Shown here one piece after another: positions 34,936 to 46,922 of a stretch of DNA of 64,000 nt. Source of the stretch: Pestalotiopsis fici W106-1 (lineage: Eukaryota > Ascomycota > Sordariomycetes > Amphisphaeriales > Sporocadaceae); contig NW_006917097.1 of the NCBI RefSeq assembly GCF_000516985.1, positions 1,860,001 to 1,924,000 of the forward strand, written 5' to 3'. The position numbers were made by a program, and so were the translations under genes. The notes below the pieces were generated by a model. That model saw only the letters and a list, made by a program, of their open reading frames with translations. It did no database searches and had not been told where the DNA came from. Position 1 is the first letter of the stretch. Each line of letters starts with the position of its first letter.

Positions 34936-37900
34936 CTTTGCCAAGGAAGAAAAATCCGTACACAAGATCCCTTTCCTTTCCTACTCGCGACTTGTGAGCA
35001 GTATATAGATTGATGATGAAGAATTTACTTATACTTGATAAATCTAGAATCAAAACCCCGTCTGGCTCCGAAGAGCTTCGGACTTTGTCATTATGCCATA
35101 TTTAGTTTGTACTTGACTAGGAATAAGCGCTATTTATTCCGCAAGCCCCGCACCAGTAGAAAAGACCGCAAGTCGATCAAGCAGCAAGGAACAACTTCGC
35201 CGAGTCATTGAAGGACGTGGCGAAGGCATTTTTTTCCCTTGTAACAAAAATTGCATTTTCTTCTTAGTACTGGGTGTATTTGAGATGGAAAGTAAGTGGA
35301 GGTTCTCTACGAGCTTCTGACTGATGTTGAATTATGGATGTGTACCGCCCAAGACAAGCTCGTTGCCCACGATAATTTACTACCTACCTACTTATACGCT
35401 AGGACGCGATTATAGCTGTGAGCTAGGTAGTATAGCATCCGTAGCACGAACTGCTGTCCAGCGTGTAGATTCATGAGATAGTCGTCTTGCAAATCCGAGT
35501 TTCAGGAGAGATCTGATGCAGACAATCTCACTACTGAGGCCGGTGTGATCATCTTGCTGATATATGTGTCGTTGGGTGCAATTGAATTTCTGACGGTGCG
35601 GTATTACTACACTCTCAATAAAAATAAAATAAAAAAAGGTCCTATCAATGTCTGTCTGATGCCAACAAAGTGTATGCGATACATTGGCTCGCTTATCAAA
35701 TCAGAATATGATTGGTGAGCTGCGCTGCTTTTTGTGACCAGTTCCGTTAGTGCAACCACGGAGACTCCAAGATAACAACGCTCGCGTGCTCTTTGAGTAC
35801 ATGACTGGGCATTTACCATGGTCGCGTGCCCCTGAAACAAGATAAATTTCCCAAATTCTGTATCAACTTGTTGCGCTACGTTTTCCGTGGCAGCCACAAA
35901 TGGTGATGTCGACTCTTTGTGGTACGGAATACATGACGGCAGCAATCTTGTTCGAGGAAAAACGAACCAAGTTTCGATATGGCCTACCTTTTTTCCCCCT
36001 TCAAACAGAAAATTTACATCCACTGATAAAGCCCTGGGAACTTGTATTGTCTGCGGGTATTGCACCAATGCTGGTGCCGCAATTATTGTTCACTCCCCAA
36101 ACTGACATTACCTTTTCATGATATCGGGATGCTCGACGGCACACGATAACAATGGCCGAGACCTAGGCCTTTCAAAACGTAAAATAAGACATGAAAACTC
36201 GTGGGAAGCTTAGAGTCATCTCTTTATGGCTTTATTGATCGCATCGGGTGCATAACGCACGCTGACTGGCTCGTCTGCGGCAACAAGGCTGAAGCACGGC
36301 TTCCGCAATAGGCTTCTGCTCTCGTGACCACCAAAGTGGATGATGAATTAAGAACGGCAGGTCTATGCGGTTATCATGGAACTTTGTGACAATTCAGTGA
36401 GAGACCATGTGTTTACCTGACTCGTCAAAAGGTTTGCGGGCATTCAAATATGGTAAGCAGCCAGCCCCTCGGTGGCCAACGGCAGACCTGAACTATAAGC
36501 TACCTACGAAATGATATGTGATGGAATGGAATAGAATAGAGAGACAACTTGTATGTCCCAGAAAGATCCCATAAATAGAAGTCGCGCAAAACATTTCATT
36601 ACAATGGACATCTCAGAAACCGTGGAGCCGCGAGACGAGACAGACGCCATTGGGGAAAAAAAGGCAGCAATCTCGGACGTGGGAAGAAACTCTAACACCC
36701 CTGAACCGCTTGGCTGGTTCTCTGCCCATTTCGGGGAATACCTCAACAGAGTTGCTGCAGCAAATGCCAAAGTATTGGTTCATACACGGGACGCTTTTCA
36801 AAAAAGTCACTGATAGCATCAAGGTCTTGTCTCTTCCCGCGACGGGGGTTTGACTCGTTTGCTACGAGGTTGGAAGCACGCGAGTCAGCACCCGGTAGAG
36901 AATTGCGGGAGAATGTCAGAAAATAAGAACTATATATATATGCCAAGCTTATTGTGTGTAGTGTTTACTTTCCTCCTGTACTCCTGTACTCCTGTACGAG
37001 CAAAGTCTGTTTGGTTTTTTTGACTTTCGTACCTGGCAGGAAATTCCTCCCCAGCCTATGCAGGGGTGTTCCAACTCTATCGGAGTTTATAACCGAACCG
37101 TAGTGGGGGGCAGGCAACTACCGTTCAATTTCTGCTGCTTTCAACAGGGGGGGGAAAAAGGCGAAGAAATAAAAAGAAACTGGCGCGTGCAAAGAGGCGT
37201 TGAGCCGCCGTTTCGCTTCCGCAAAAGTCTATTATAGTATAGATAGCAAAGAGAATGCCAAGAAGATTGGCGGCAATCATGTTTTCCAGAATGGGTTTTC
37301 CAGGCAGCCTGGACAGCATGATTTCGCCTGCAGGCACTTTGACGATAGAGTGACGCGTCCGCTAACGCTCGGAAGTTTCTCCTTCGGGCCTGTCTTGCCT
37401 GCCCGTTGCACGGGAAGTATATGCAGTGTATGTAAGTAGGTATGTATCTGCGCAAGTACATTTGGTGTATGTATGTATGGTGACTCGGCCCACGTTGATA
37501 AGCTGTATGTAGTATCCATTGACTTTAGACCGACTGTCCAAGGGTCGTGCAGCGTCTTGGAGAGGGTTCCACCAGTCATTATGCAGGCTGCACGCTGCGT
37601 AATAAAAATACGTGGGGAGGTTGCGTAGTTGCACCAGGATTTCTGAGGGTCAGAGCTCACTTTGGTGACGACTTCAACAGGGTTGCTCGCAGTCTTTGTC
37701 ATGAAATATTTGCGGGGTCACAAAAAGATACTGACAAGCCTTTGAACATTTGAACTCATTTGTATTTTTCTCCTTGCAACGCCATTAAAATGGAAATAAG
37801 AATTCTGAGCGAGAGTACTTATGCCAACCAGCCCATGCACATTATTGTCGCTATCCTTGCACCATGAGAAGCAAATCTCTAAGAGAAATATCCGCGTAAT

Positions 37901-37962
37901 CTAATTTTACATACCTATGTACAGGAAAGTTGTAAAGGGAAAACCTAACGTGCTTTGAGAGA
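34936..37962. other. 3-kb gene-free region
   Basis: Several open frames of 60-150 codons overlap on both strands around 35.6-36.1, 36.5-36.9 and 37.1-37.7 kb. None has a domain, a supported start or convincing introns. It includes TACC runs near 35385 and TGTA repeats near 37466. The segment next to 34936 is the promoter of the DJ-1 gene. Confidence 0.5.
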
Positions 37963-39393
37963 TCACCTCTCAGGCTCGGCAGGCGAAGAGCACCACTTTT
38001 CAAGCCTCTTGGCCAGGTCGGTCGAGGGGATATCAACGGCCCTCCAGAACATATCAGAAATCCAGAAAATAAATGGAAAATAGAGACTCGTGGAAACAAT
38101 GAAGCTGATGGTGTAAGGCCAGAAACCTTCCTTGCCAATATAGTCCCAGCATCCGTTGAGAAGCCACTTGCCGACGGTTCGGTTTCCGAGACCGTGCGTG
38201 AGATATAGAGCGAAACTGATCCGTCCGAGGTATCGAATTGGTCGCGTGAGGAAGATGGCCTGCACCGAGGGCAAAAAGGCCATGGGTCCAACAATCAGGA
38301 TCGAACCAATGGCGATCCAGAAACGGCGGCGATAGGCAGAGTAAGGCCAGACGTTCTTGGACCACATGTACCCGATCGTCTTGATGTTGCCGTCTCGGGG
38401 ATAGCCGGCAAGGAACAAGCCCATGATGAGGGCCGTGATCAATATGCCATTCACGACCCTCATCCTCGTGCCGCTAGTGGGCTTTCGGAAGATGACCTGC
38501 AGCTCGGCCAGGGTCATACCGGTAATGAATAGAGCAACGTCCCAGCGCTTGTGGCCAAATGAGTGAATGATAAGGAACGTCTCGATCGCGATGCGAATGC
38601 CGGTACGAGTTCTCGCCAGCGCCAAAACCATGAGGAATACAATCATGGAGCCGCGGAACTCGACCGCGATGGACCATAACTGAGGGTTGTAGAAGCCAAA
38701 GAACTCGGCAGTCCAGTCCCACGGATTGGATTCGGCGTCGAGGAAGTCGAGGTAGGCCGAGAAGCTGTGCTCAAAAGGCTCGCCATTGACCTTGTGGGGG
38801 ACAACAATGATGCCGACGCAAGCAAATACAAAGGCCATCAGACTCGAGACGAAGGCGGGGAGAAAGAGGCGAATGGCTCGGCGCCATGTGATGGAGGTGA
38901 GCGACGCAAACAGTTCATTGTACTCGCGGCGGTGCATGCGTTGTATGTAGCGATGGGACAGAACGAAGCCGGATATGACGAAGAAGACAGATACCATGGC
39001 GGCGCCGCTGTGAATGATGCGCACAAAAGGCAGCAGCCAAAAGGATGTGTTTCCTTGGTAACCCCATCCTGCATTGACAGCAGGATAAGGAATGTGGCTC
39101 CAATGCAGGATCAAGACGATGAAGGAAGCAAGACCGCGTACACCATCGAGGTACTCTGTGCCGTGCTTTTTTGTTGTTGCCACGACCTTCTCGGAGCCCT
39201 CAACCGCGGCAGTCCCCCTCATCATGAAGCTCGGGCGCATGAAGAGAAGAGTCCTCGCTATGAGTTCGCCCATGGAAGGCATTGAGCAAAAGCGGCGGCC
39301 TGCGCTTCGCTGATGCGGTTGTTGAAGTGTAGGCGAGCCTGGAAGAAGCGATTCTTCATCCTCGCGCGGTGCGACAGCACTATAGGAATACAT
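37963..39393 (-). CDS. Membrane acyltransferase, acyltransferase-3 family
   Basis: Intronless 476-aa integral membrane protein. After a hydrophilic N-terminus of about 80 residues comes EYLDGVRGLASFIVLILHW, the acyltransferase-3 (PF01757) start with the key histidine near the membrane. SGAAMVSVFFVISGFVLSHRYI, WRRAIRLFLPAF, PQLWSIAVEFRGSMIVF and RISFALYLTHGL follow in the expected order, with about ten transmembrane helices. Family members O-acylate sugars, sterols, antibiotics or cell-wall glycans using acyl-CoA; the acceptor here is unknown. Isolated between large gene-free regions, it has no partner genes that suggest a pathway. Confidence 0.9.
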   Translation of the reverse strand: MYSYSAVAPREDEESLLPGSPTLQQPHQRSAGRRFCSMPSMGELIARTLLFMRPSFMMRGTAAVEGSEKVVATTKKHGTEYLDGVRGLASFIVLILHWSHIPYPAVNAGWGYQGNTSFWLLPFVRIIHSGAAMVSVFFVISGFVLSHRYIQRMHRREYNELFASLTSITWRRAIRLFLPAFVSSLMAFVFACVGIIVVPHKVNGEPFEHSFSAYLDFLDAESNPWDWTAEFFGFYNPQLWSIAVEFRGSMIVFLMVLALARTRTGIRIAIETFLIIHSFGHKRWDVALFITGMTLAELQVIFRKPTSGTRMRVVNGILITALIMGLFLAGYPRDGNIKTIGYMWSKNVWPYSAYRRRFWIAIGSILIVGPMAFLPSVQAIFLTRPIRYLGRISFALYLTHGLGNRTVGKWLLNGCWDYIGKEGFWPYTISFIVSTSLYFPFIFWISDMFWRAVDIPSTDLAKRLEKWCSSPAEPER

Positions 39394-41850
39394 GATGTGA
39401 ACAAGGTAAGGAGCGGTCCTGGATAACGATCCAGTAAGTTCAGTGTGCCTCTGCCAGTCGACAAAAAAAGATGACTGACTTTGTGCTAGGAGACGTCTGA
39501 TTGGGAAGAAAAGAAGACCAACCGTGAGTGAGTGAGTAAGTGACTGACCTGGGTGGATGGAAGAAAGGAAGCGTTCTTTTGATGATAGATCTAGTGATCA
39601 GATATGAGCATCCACTTGAGAACAGGGGGGGTCCCCGCACGACTAATAGGGACTATGTGCAAGGTACTATTCCGTAGTGACTGACAGTAGTAGTAGTAGC
39701 TTCCCACTTGCTAGACATGAGTTTATGATCACTATTTTTTTTTTTGGGCGGCCGGGAGGGGCAAAAGGAACGTCTGATAGTCCCAATTCAGGAATAACAT
39801 GTGGATAGAAAATGTGAAAGAAAACACAGGCATACACAAACACGAAGGAATAAGGATTATGTGCCGCACTCGGAATTTACTTTTTGGGTCTTCTAGACAA
39901 TAACCAACCCTAATCCCCTTGCTTAAATCTGAGTCTTGACTGTATATGCTGCAAGGGGAAATGTTGCAAGAAAGCCAGCAAGTGGATTTAAGGTTGGTTT
40001 CGTCTATTAAGGTTCGGGGTGTGTATATGACTATCAGATGTTATGTATCAGTTCCTGCGTTGATCTGATAAAGGGGCAAGGCCTTGTTTCTTTCAGCTTT
40101 TGATCTATGCATTCGCAAGAGCTAGCCTCAACAGACTGGGCAATCATGGAGGAGCTGAAAAAAGTCGATGATATATTGGAGCAAAAAGGAGATGGCATCA
40201 TGATAATTCTCCCATGCTAGTTGTCAAAATTCGGTGTCGCCAAATGTACTGGCGTTAAATAGCCGCCGAGAAATCGGTAATGAGATGACAAAACCAGACA
40301 CAAACCGAGAGAGCGATAGAGCATGAAAAAAATGTTACTACTACTACTACTACTCCTGAGCTGATGAGTGCTGGTGAATGGCGATAGTACTGGGCCTGGA
40401 AGTGGACGTTTGGGTAGTGTACGTGACTGGGCATGGATTCCACGGGTTACGCCGTGCGATCCTCGCCCGGGAGATTGAGAGACCGGAGGGACATGGGAGT
40501 GAGAGACCACAATTATCTTCAGAGTTTATCGTCAGAGTGCAGATCTCTATTAGAAGACAGGAAAAGAGGAGCTACCTATTCGCTTCTCCACATCTGGTTT
40601 GGGACTGACCGACTCTGGTTACGTGGGGCCAAGGATTTAGGTACGACTTTTAGCGGGAGCCAGTTGTATTGAAGTGGGAGCTGCCCGCGGCCGGCGTCTT
40701 TTTACTGGCCCGCTCCAACCACTACTGGGCTGCAAGGCAAATGCAGGCTGCAGGGCGGCTGCAAGGGACAGTAGGAAAACGAATACCTAACCCCCATGCA
40801 AGGCACCTGAACCACATGCACATAGGTATATTACACGCTGTATTACAGGGCCTGCTAGCTGTCAATGGCGTCTGAGATGGGGGGGAACCACCTCGCTTTG
40901 GGGGGAACCAGCCAGGGGCAATTGGACTTGATGATTCGCCAGTCATGACGGCAGTCGCCTAGGAACACTGGACTATAATCCATGGGGATCCGTGCCCGCT
41001 ACTGCTTGCGGATACAGATAAGGTAAGCAGCTTAAATTTTTTTAATTACCACTACGTATCATCAGTCTTTTCTTCTGCTGGTCTTCTCACGCGACATGTC
41101 ATGCCATGAGTGTAAGGATGGGTGAATGCAAGGGGAAGACAAGAAAGATAAGAAACAAGTGTGCCATTTTGACGTGACACTTTGACGTCGGCCATTGAGG
41201 ACTGATCAAGTCGGTCGACGATCCCCTTGTTGCAGCTCCTGTGTAGGTACTAGGCAGCTCTTGTGTACAACAAACACCCATCTACGTACTACTATCAATG
41301 CGCATACACGCACAGAAATCTGGTTATCATTTGCAGCCACATCATCGTCATCCTCTCAGGCATTATCTCAACCCCCCATTTTGACCCATGTTATCTACTC
41401 CAGTGGTACTTCGCACAAGCTGCATGCTAACTACCGGCCGCCCTGAAAAGTACCGTGAAGGAGATCCATAAAAAGCCACAAGGTCCCCAGAATGCCAAGC
41501 CGCTTGTGTATGATCGGTCCCTGACCTAAGCGGAAACAGAGCAGCAAAAACAGCAAGAAACAGACAAGACGCCAGACGCAGGGACAGAAAAGGCGAAGAA
41601 AAAAGCACGCGACTTCAGCGGCGGACCACTGAGCAACTGGCAAGACTGGAACCCCTCAAGCCCCCTTCTGTTGGTGTCGCCTCCCAAGTGGGCAAATACC
41701 TGGGTCTCATCGCAGGTAATAGGTGGGATGGAATGGACATGGGAAGGATCGTCAATTGCAAAGATCTCTTTTTGGCATTAAGCTTCGTCCTGTAGTTCCC
41801 TCCTGAGTAGCTGATCGCGTGCCCACTCCTCATCCCAGCACCAAAAGAGC

Positions 41851-41869
41851 TTTTTTTTTTTTTTTTTTT
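41851..41869. repeat. Poly-T homopolymer, 19 nt
   Basis: Uninterrupted T run about 1 kb upstream of the Stealth-gene start codon; such tracts exclude nucleosomes in fungal promoters. Confidence 0.85.
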
Positions 41870-42119
41870 GCCATTTTCTGTTTTTCCCTCCCTCTTGTGT
41901 TCTCTCGCTGGATCAGACAAGACCCCTGCGGAATAGAGTCTCCATGCCGTTCCTCATCTTGCTTGGCTTCTTGCGGTATCCGTACCCATTCGACTCACTC
42001 CTCTGGCTTGGCTGGTGAGGCCGTCGTTGGCCCGTCGCGTGCCCAACTTTTCTTCCATTCTGATTCGCATGTTGCCTTGTGCCATGTCTGGCCTGGATCC
42101 CCCTTCCCGTGCCGTCCTA

Positions 42120-42158
42120 TGTGTGTGTGTCTGTGTCTGTGTTTGTGTTTGTGTCTGA
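42120..42158. repeat. TGTGTY simple repeat
   Basis: Degenerate repeat of TGTGTC/TGTGTT units in the leader or promoter of the Stealth gene. Confidence 0.8.
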
Positions 42159-42853
42159 TTCCCACGAACGATTTGAATTTTTTTTTTTCTATTCTCTTGC
42201 CCCTGCTCACCTTTCCTCTCCCCTATCTATTTTAACCTTTTTCCCATCTGCGTCTAGGTGAAGTCGGCTGCGTTAGCCACGGTTACGAATAGCCTCCCAC
42301 TACTGTCTGAGGTCGCGAGTCTACCTTTGTTCCCTCGCTCTTCTGGCATCCATTTTTATTTTCTTCTTAGCCTGCCCCGGCAAGACAGACCCCGGTACCT
42401 AGTGGCCCGTATTCACTTTCCCACGATACCTACTACCATCCAGCCGCCCGGGTTCCTTGGCGAGCAAGGAGTTTATTATAAACCCCAGAGACCTAGATCT
42501 CAAGTGGCTACGTGTGTTCGTCCCTCCTTGACACATTTTTTATACCCTTTCACTCTCTTTCGTCGTCTGAACGTTCAGACAACTTTACAAGATTCCGGTT
42601 CATTCGGCACATTCCTTTACATTAATCATTCATACACTCGTTTGAATATTACCCACTTGTATGGTGGCCGGAGCTTTATGGTATTTTTTTTGCCCCTCGG
42701 CATAATATATTGAACCCAATTTTTTGGTTTCTCTTCCACCCCTCTACTACATCTCAGCAAATTTCTGCTGAGTCAACCATCCCACCAAGAGACTTCTCGA
42801 GATCTCAAGTCGTGGTGGTATCCAAGAAAACCCGTCCTGATCGATCGAGTTCG

Positions 42854-45016
42854 ATGTTTGGCGCTACAATGCAGTCGCCAGGCCGACTACCACGGCTGAA
42901 GATCCCAATGTCGCCCATTGAGCACTCATCTTTCCCTTCCCGCACTCTGACCTCACGTCCTGTAAGAAAAGCTTTATGGGGTCTCGTCGCCTTATCTGTG
43001 CTATGGCTTCTACTCAGCAGGACGTGGGGAAATGTCGCGAGTGTGTCTTACGAGACATATAACAAGCTTCCCTCCTTGAGGAAGGGAAATGCTGGCAGCA
43101 GCGCCGGCTACTCGCAACAATGGGTTGGTGGCGGTGCCGCGCTGCCGGCTACTGAAGAGGGCGTGGACAATGGCGAGATCCCAGTGATACCCGAAGCTCC
43201 AGAGACGGCGCCGGAAGCGGCTGCCGGTGTTTTGGTGGCGCCGCCAGAAAAAGAGAGCAAATCGACTTCGGGAGGCAGGACATTGATCACCCCGGTTCCT
43301 GATGTCATTCGCATTTCCTTTGAAGAGGCGGTTCGTGACGTTGAGCTTGATGGCTGGGAGGATGATTGGTTCTCATCGGCCACATTCGACGCCGAGAAGG
43401 AGGGCCCGCTTGCCGAGCCCAAGATTGATTTCGTGTACAACTGGGTCAATGGCTCGGAGGAGTCCTTCAATAAGATCAGACACAGCTTTGAGCTCCAATC
43501 GCCACTGAATGATCCCTCTGGCAAGTGGATTGCGCAACACAGCATCAACCGTTACCGTGATTGGGACGAACTGAGATATTCCATGCGGAGTGTCAACAAG
43601 TACGCCAAGACGTTTCTCAACAAGATCCAGATCCTCGTCAACTCGGTAAATGCCAAGGCTTCGTACAACAAGGACGGCCATGGCATGATTCCTCAGCGAC
43701 CGACATGGCTGAAGGACGATGCTTCTACCAATGACTTTGTTGAAGTCCTCGGCCAGGAACAGTTTTTTTCTGAGCAAAGCCGGCATTGTTTGCCCACCTT
43801 CAACTCTCTGTCTATTGAGGCCCAGCTTCACGAGACTCAATCGACTACTGATCGTCTTGTCGCTCTTTCAGATGACATGTTCTTGGGCATGCAGCATGCT
43901 GCGTCGGATTTCTACTCCCCGCTCTTTGGCTCGGTCATGGGTTTCAAGACTGACAGCTATAATGTCAATGCGAAGAAGCTCGGCAGTGGCTCGGGTCCGA
44001 CCTTTGGCGAGAAGCCTTTTGCTCACTACACATCGTACCTTTTGAACCGCCGCTTTGGTGAGCGACCAAGAAGAGTGCAAGCTCACTTTGGTCACTCAGT
44101 CTCACGCTCCGTCATGAAGGAGACCATGGCGTCGTTCCCTGAACCCGCGAAGAACGGAGCCTGCGAAAGATTCCGTGGCGAGTCGCGTTTCCAAATCTAC
44201 CCATGGTACGCCAACTTTCACTACACCATTGAGCGCTTCCGCGAAGCTCTATTGTGGTCATACATCATGTCGAGATCCGACACAAACTCGGACGGCTACC
44301 TCGACTGGTCGGAGCGTGAGAACATTCTCAAGGCCATTGAGCCCGGCTGGCGCCAATTGTCAGTAAAGCAGGATGGTCGACCCGCGCCGCAGTCGGCAGA
44401 TCGCGAGCGCATGTACTACCACCTTCCCAACATCCTCCAAAAGGCCGGCCTGCAACCTCCCAAGGTCAATGTTCACATTCTGTGGACATCGCTTGACGGC
44501 CCCGAGACTATCCGTGCCATCAAGTGCGCCGACTTTAGTGTCGATGAGTGCTTTGCCGATTCGTTTGGATCTCCCGCTTCGGACACGGTGACACCCAACC
44601 CCGACTTTACCACAACCAACATCTTTTCGCGCCTCTCAAAGCAGCGCCCCGAATGTGGCGACTGCATGATGAAGTTCTTGCTGGCATCGACGGCCCGCGG
44701 CCTTGAGCCCCTGCTGCCTCCCAAGTCCAGCAAGAAGCACCACCGTGAAATCATCATCAAGGCGCTGAAGAAGTACCAGCACACAATTATTGACATTGAC
44801 GCCATGAAGTTTGTCATGATCAAGGACGCCGAGCAGGCGCAGATGGAGCTGCTCGAGAGAACGATTAAACAGGGGGAGATCTTTGGCCAATGGTGCCTCA
44901 ACGACGACGTCATGACGGAAAGTCCCGAGCAGGTGACGCGGGTGAAGAATGTGATGAAGACCATTTTCGAAACGCTGTGGCCCAAAAAGGGTCAATGGGA
45001 AAGGGACGATCTATGA
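42854..45016 (+). CDS. Stealth-family xylosyl/hexose-phosphate phosphotransferase
   Basis: Intronless 720-aa type II membrane protein. One signal-anchor helix lies at about residues 40-58 (ALWGLVALSVLWLLL), followed by a Pro/Ala-rich stem. The catalytic part has the Stealth conserved regions: DFVYNWVNGSEESF (CR1), RYRDWDELRYSMRSVNKY and ILVNS (CR2), LVALSDDMFLG, and CERFRGE with YPWYANFHYTIERFREALLWSY later. A canonical EF-hand loop, DTNSDGYLDWSE, lies before the last third. Relatives include yeast mannosyl xylosylphosphotransferase and animal GlcNAc-1-phosphotransferase, which put sugar-phosphate on Golgi glycans. ATG at 42854 is the first in frame. Role in cell-wall or capsule glycan decoration is inferred. 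Confidence 0.92.
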   Translation: MFGATMQSPGRLPRLKIPMSPIEHSSFPSRTLTSRPVRKALWGLVALSVLWLLLSRTWGNVASVSYETYNKLPSLRKGNAGSSAGYSQQWVGGGAALPATEEGVDNGEIPVIPEAPETAPEAAAGVLVAPPEKESKSTSGGRTLITPVPDVIRISFEEAVRDVELDGWEDDWFSSATFDAEKEGPLAEPKIDFVYNWVNGSEESFNKIRHSFELQSPLNDPSGKWIAQHSINRYRDWDELRYSMRSVNKYAKTFLNKIQILVNSVNAKASYNKDGHGMIPQRPTWLKDDASTNDFVEVLGQEQFFSEQSRHCLPTFNSLSIEAQLHETQSTTDRLVALSDDMFLGMQHAASDFYSPLFGSVMGFKTDSYNVNAKKLGSGSGPTFGEKPFAHYTSYLLNRRFGERPRRVQAHFGHSVSRSVMKETMASFPEPAKNGACERFRGESRFQIYPWYANFHYTIERFREALLWSYIMSRSDTNSDGYLDWSERENILKAIEPGWRQLSVKQDGRPAPQSADRERMYYHLPNILQKAGLQPPKVNVHILWTSLDGPETIRAIKCADFSVDECFADSFGSPASDTVTPNPDFTTTNIFSRLSKQRPECGDCMMKFLLASTARGLEPLLPPKSSKKHHREIIIKALKKYQHTIIDIDAMKFVMIKDAEQAQMELLERTIKQGEIFGQWCLNDDVMTESPEQVTRVKNVMKTIFETLWPKKGQWERDDL

Positions 45017-45826
45017 TATCTCGGCTAGCTTTTATTTTTATTATCTATCTATTGGCATTTTCACGTTACCTCGGCGTGCTGCATTGGGTTTTGTTTTGTT
45101 TTTTTACCAAAGGGAAAATCAAAGGCTAATTCAATTCAATACCAACTATAGTTATTTTCCTGTGGTATCTTTTTTTCTCTTTCCTTTTCTCCCCATCACA
45201 AATGCAATGGAGACATTGGAGGCCCCCGTATTTCCAAATGTCGGATTGCATCAGTGCCAAGGAGTTGCTTTTGAGTCACTATGCAAGTTACTGGTAGACT
45301 GACATAAATTCTTCAACATGAACCGGGCGACATAAGCAGCATGAACGAAGCGGCACAGGAGATTCAGGCTCCTTGGGCACCCTGCTAGCGCCTTGGAGCT
45401 GAACACGAAAAGAATCTTCAGTTGTTCTCCAACGGCTGCCTTGGGGCCATTTGCCATTTCACCACGTTTTTAACTGGTGCGATTGAAAGGATTTTTCCTA
45501 AAAAAGAATACAGACACTTGACTGTGCCTGGATCATGTGCCGCTCGTGAGAAGGATGTGTCAGCAATTTACCACTCAAAACAAGACACGAAGAAGAAGAG
45601 GAAAAATATGGCAACCCTCGGCTAGGAATAGTCATCATATGATAATAGGCGCCAAGCGGTCTAAGCCTCCAAGGTGCTGCACAGCATCGTACGTGGGAAT
45701 GAAATGAACAAACCTCACCGCGAAATCTCTATATAATAGATTGTTGCCACTTGCAAAGTCTGCGCAACACTATTGTCAAGAAACAGATTTTATCGCTATA
45801 AGCTTTCTCAGAGACCATAATTCAAC
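45017..45826. other. Intergenic region between Stealth and multi-TM genes
   Basis: 3' flank of the Stealth gene with T-rich tracts, then the promoter of the multi-TM gene. A tRNA-like A-box string near 45649 lacks a matching B box. No gene is called. Confidence 0.55.
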
Positions 45827-46922
45827 ATGGCTAATGCGTATTATGTGGCCTATACCGTGTTGGTAGCGATACCCATCGTGGTCCTCCTGCCACTCTTTAT
45901 ATCCAGTTTGTGGACCGTGCCCCAAGGCAAGGACACGGCCAGACGTGGGTTCCGATGGATGAAGATTGCACTTGGTTTGATGTTGATGTAAGTCGAAGTA
46001 CAATCCCGAGAGATTGCAAATGCATAGAGTATGGCAAGAGATGACAAAGAAACTAACTTCTGTCTCTTCTTCTCCCTTACCAGTGGTACCATCCTTATTA
46101 CCGCGAGCGCCGCTGAAATCAATCGCCTCATTGACTGGGACTCGTACATCACGGACCCTGATGATTATTATCGCCGCGAGGAAATCATAAACAGGGTAGG
46201 CGATTGGAGTTATCTCTTTCTCCAGGTGGCATTGCAATTTACATTTCTCGCCACCCTCGAGGTCGCCCTCGGCATTCTCTACTGCTGGGATGCGGGCCGG
46301 CGGGCGCGCACCGTTATCCAGTGGGCAGCCTACGCCTTTGTCCTGGTCGAGTCCTTGTTCACCCTCGTCATCATGGGCTACTGGGAGTCGTACTACACGG
46401 CGCTGTTCAAGTACATTAGGAACGATAGGAGCGGCGACGGCTACCCCGACGGAGCGTCGCTGTTCCGCCTGTATAATGTCCAGGCAACGTACAGCATCCT
46501 GCTCGGCGTCGCGGCGACGGCTCTCCTCGGCTTGGCCGTCGTCGTCGTGGTTCGGGCTCGCAAGTACGCAAGTCATCGCCAGGTACGTATTCATGGAGTT
46601 GGGTTCTCATCGCCAGCCAAATAGTTTCGCGCGTGGTCTTGCAAAAGAGAAGAATCCCTTGCTAACCCTTTGCCCTCATTCTGCTTAGACTGCGGTTCTC
46701 GTTCTCGTCGCCAGTCTCTTCTTTTGGATCTCTTCGCTCTGGAACATGGTTACCGCGATCCTGGTTTACCTCGAGGAAAAGCACATTGACAGACGGGCAA
46801 ACCTGATTGTCGACCCAATCTTGTCCGAGTGGTTTGTGGCGGTAACACTTGCCCTGCTCTTTATCGCTGGGCGCAGAAGGCTTGGCGGTCTCTGGTCCAA
46901 GGGGGAGCACGTATCGGTATGA
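45827..46922 (+). CDS. Multi-pass membrane protein of unknown function
   Basis: Exons 45827-45987, 46084-46582 and 46689-46922 join in phase to give 297 aa. About seven hydrophobic helices are visible: YYVAYTVLVAIPIVVLLPLF, the exon 1/2 junction helix (ALGLMLIGTILITASA), LFLQVALQFTFLATLEVALG, IQWAAYAFVLVESLFTLV, YSILLGVAATALLGLAVVV, VLVLVASLFFWISSLW and WFVAVTLALLFIAG. Charged loops (DSYITDPDDYYRRE, RNDRSGDGYPDG) separate them. No enzyme motif is seen. The seven-helix layout recalls fungal Pth11-like or RTA1-like receptor and lipid-export families, but no diagnostic motif of either (such as a CFEM domain) is present, so no function is assigned. Confidence 0.8.

Larger units (their letters stand above)
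39394..42853. other. 3.5-kb gene-free region with Stealth-gene leader
   Basis: No coding region supported. Trinucleotide runs (TAG near 39685, ACT near 40334), a 19-nt poly-T and a TGTGTY repeat are present. From about 41850 onward the plus strand is strongly pyrimidine-rich, the usual look of a fungal promoter and long 5' leader, and leads into the Stealth phosphotransferase gene. Confidence 0.55.

Noticed and set aside
35607..36068. 153-codon minus-strand frame in the DJ-1 upstream gap
   Set aside because: No ATG at its start, no domain, and overlapped by plus-strand frames of similar quality.
36604..36813. 70-codon plus-strand frame starting MDISETVEPRDE
   Set aside because: Has an ATG and a plausible composition but no homologous pattern, no intron and an overlapping minus-strand frame; too short to support.
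45649..45667. tRNA-like A-box string (GCGCCAAGCGGTCTAAGCC)
   Set aside because: It resembles the D-arm of tRNA-Leu/Ser, but no B box, acceptor stem or anticodon arm follows within 100 nt.
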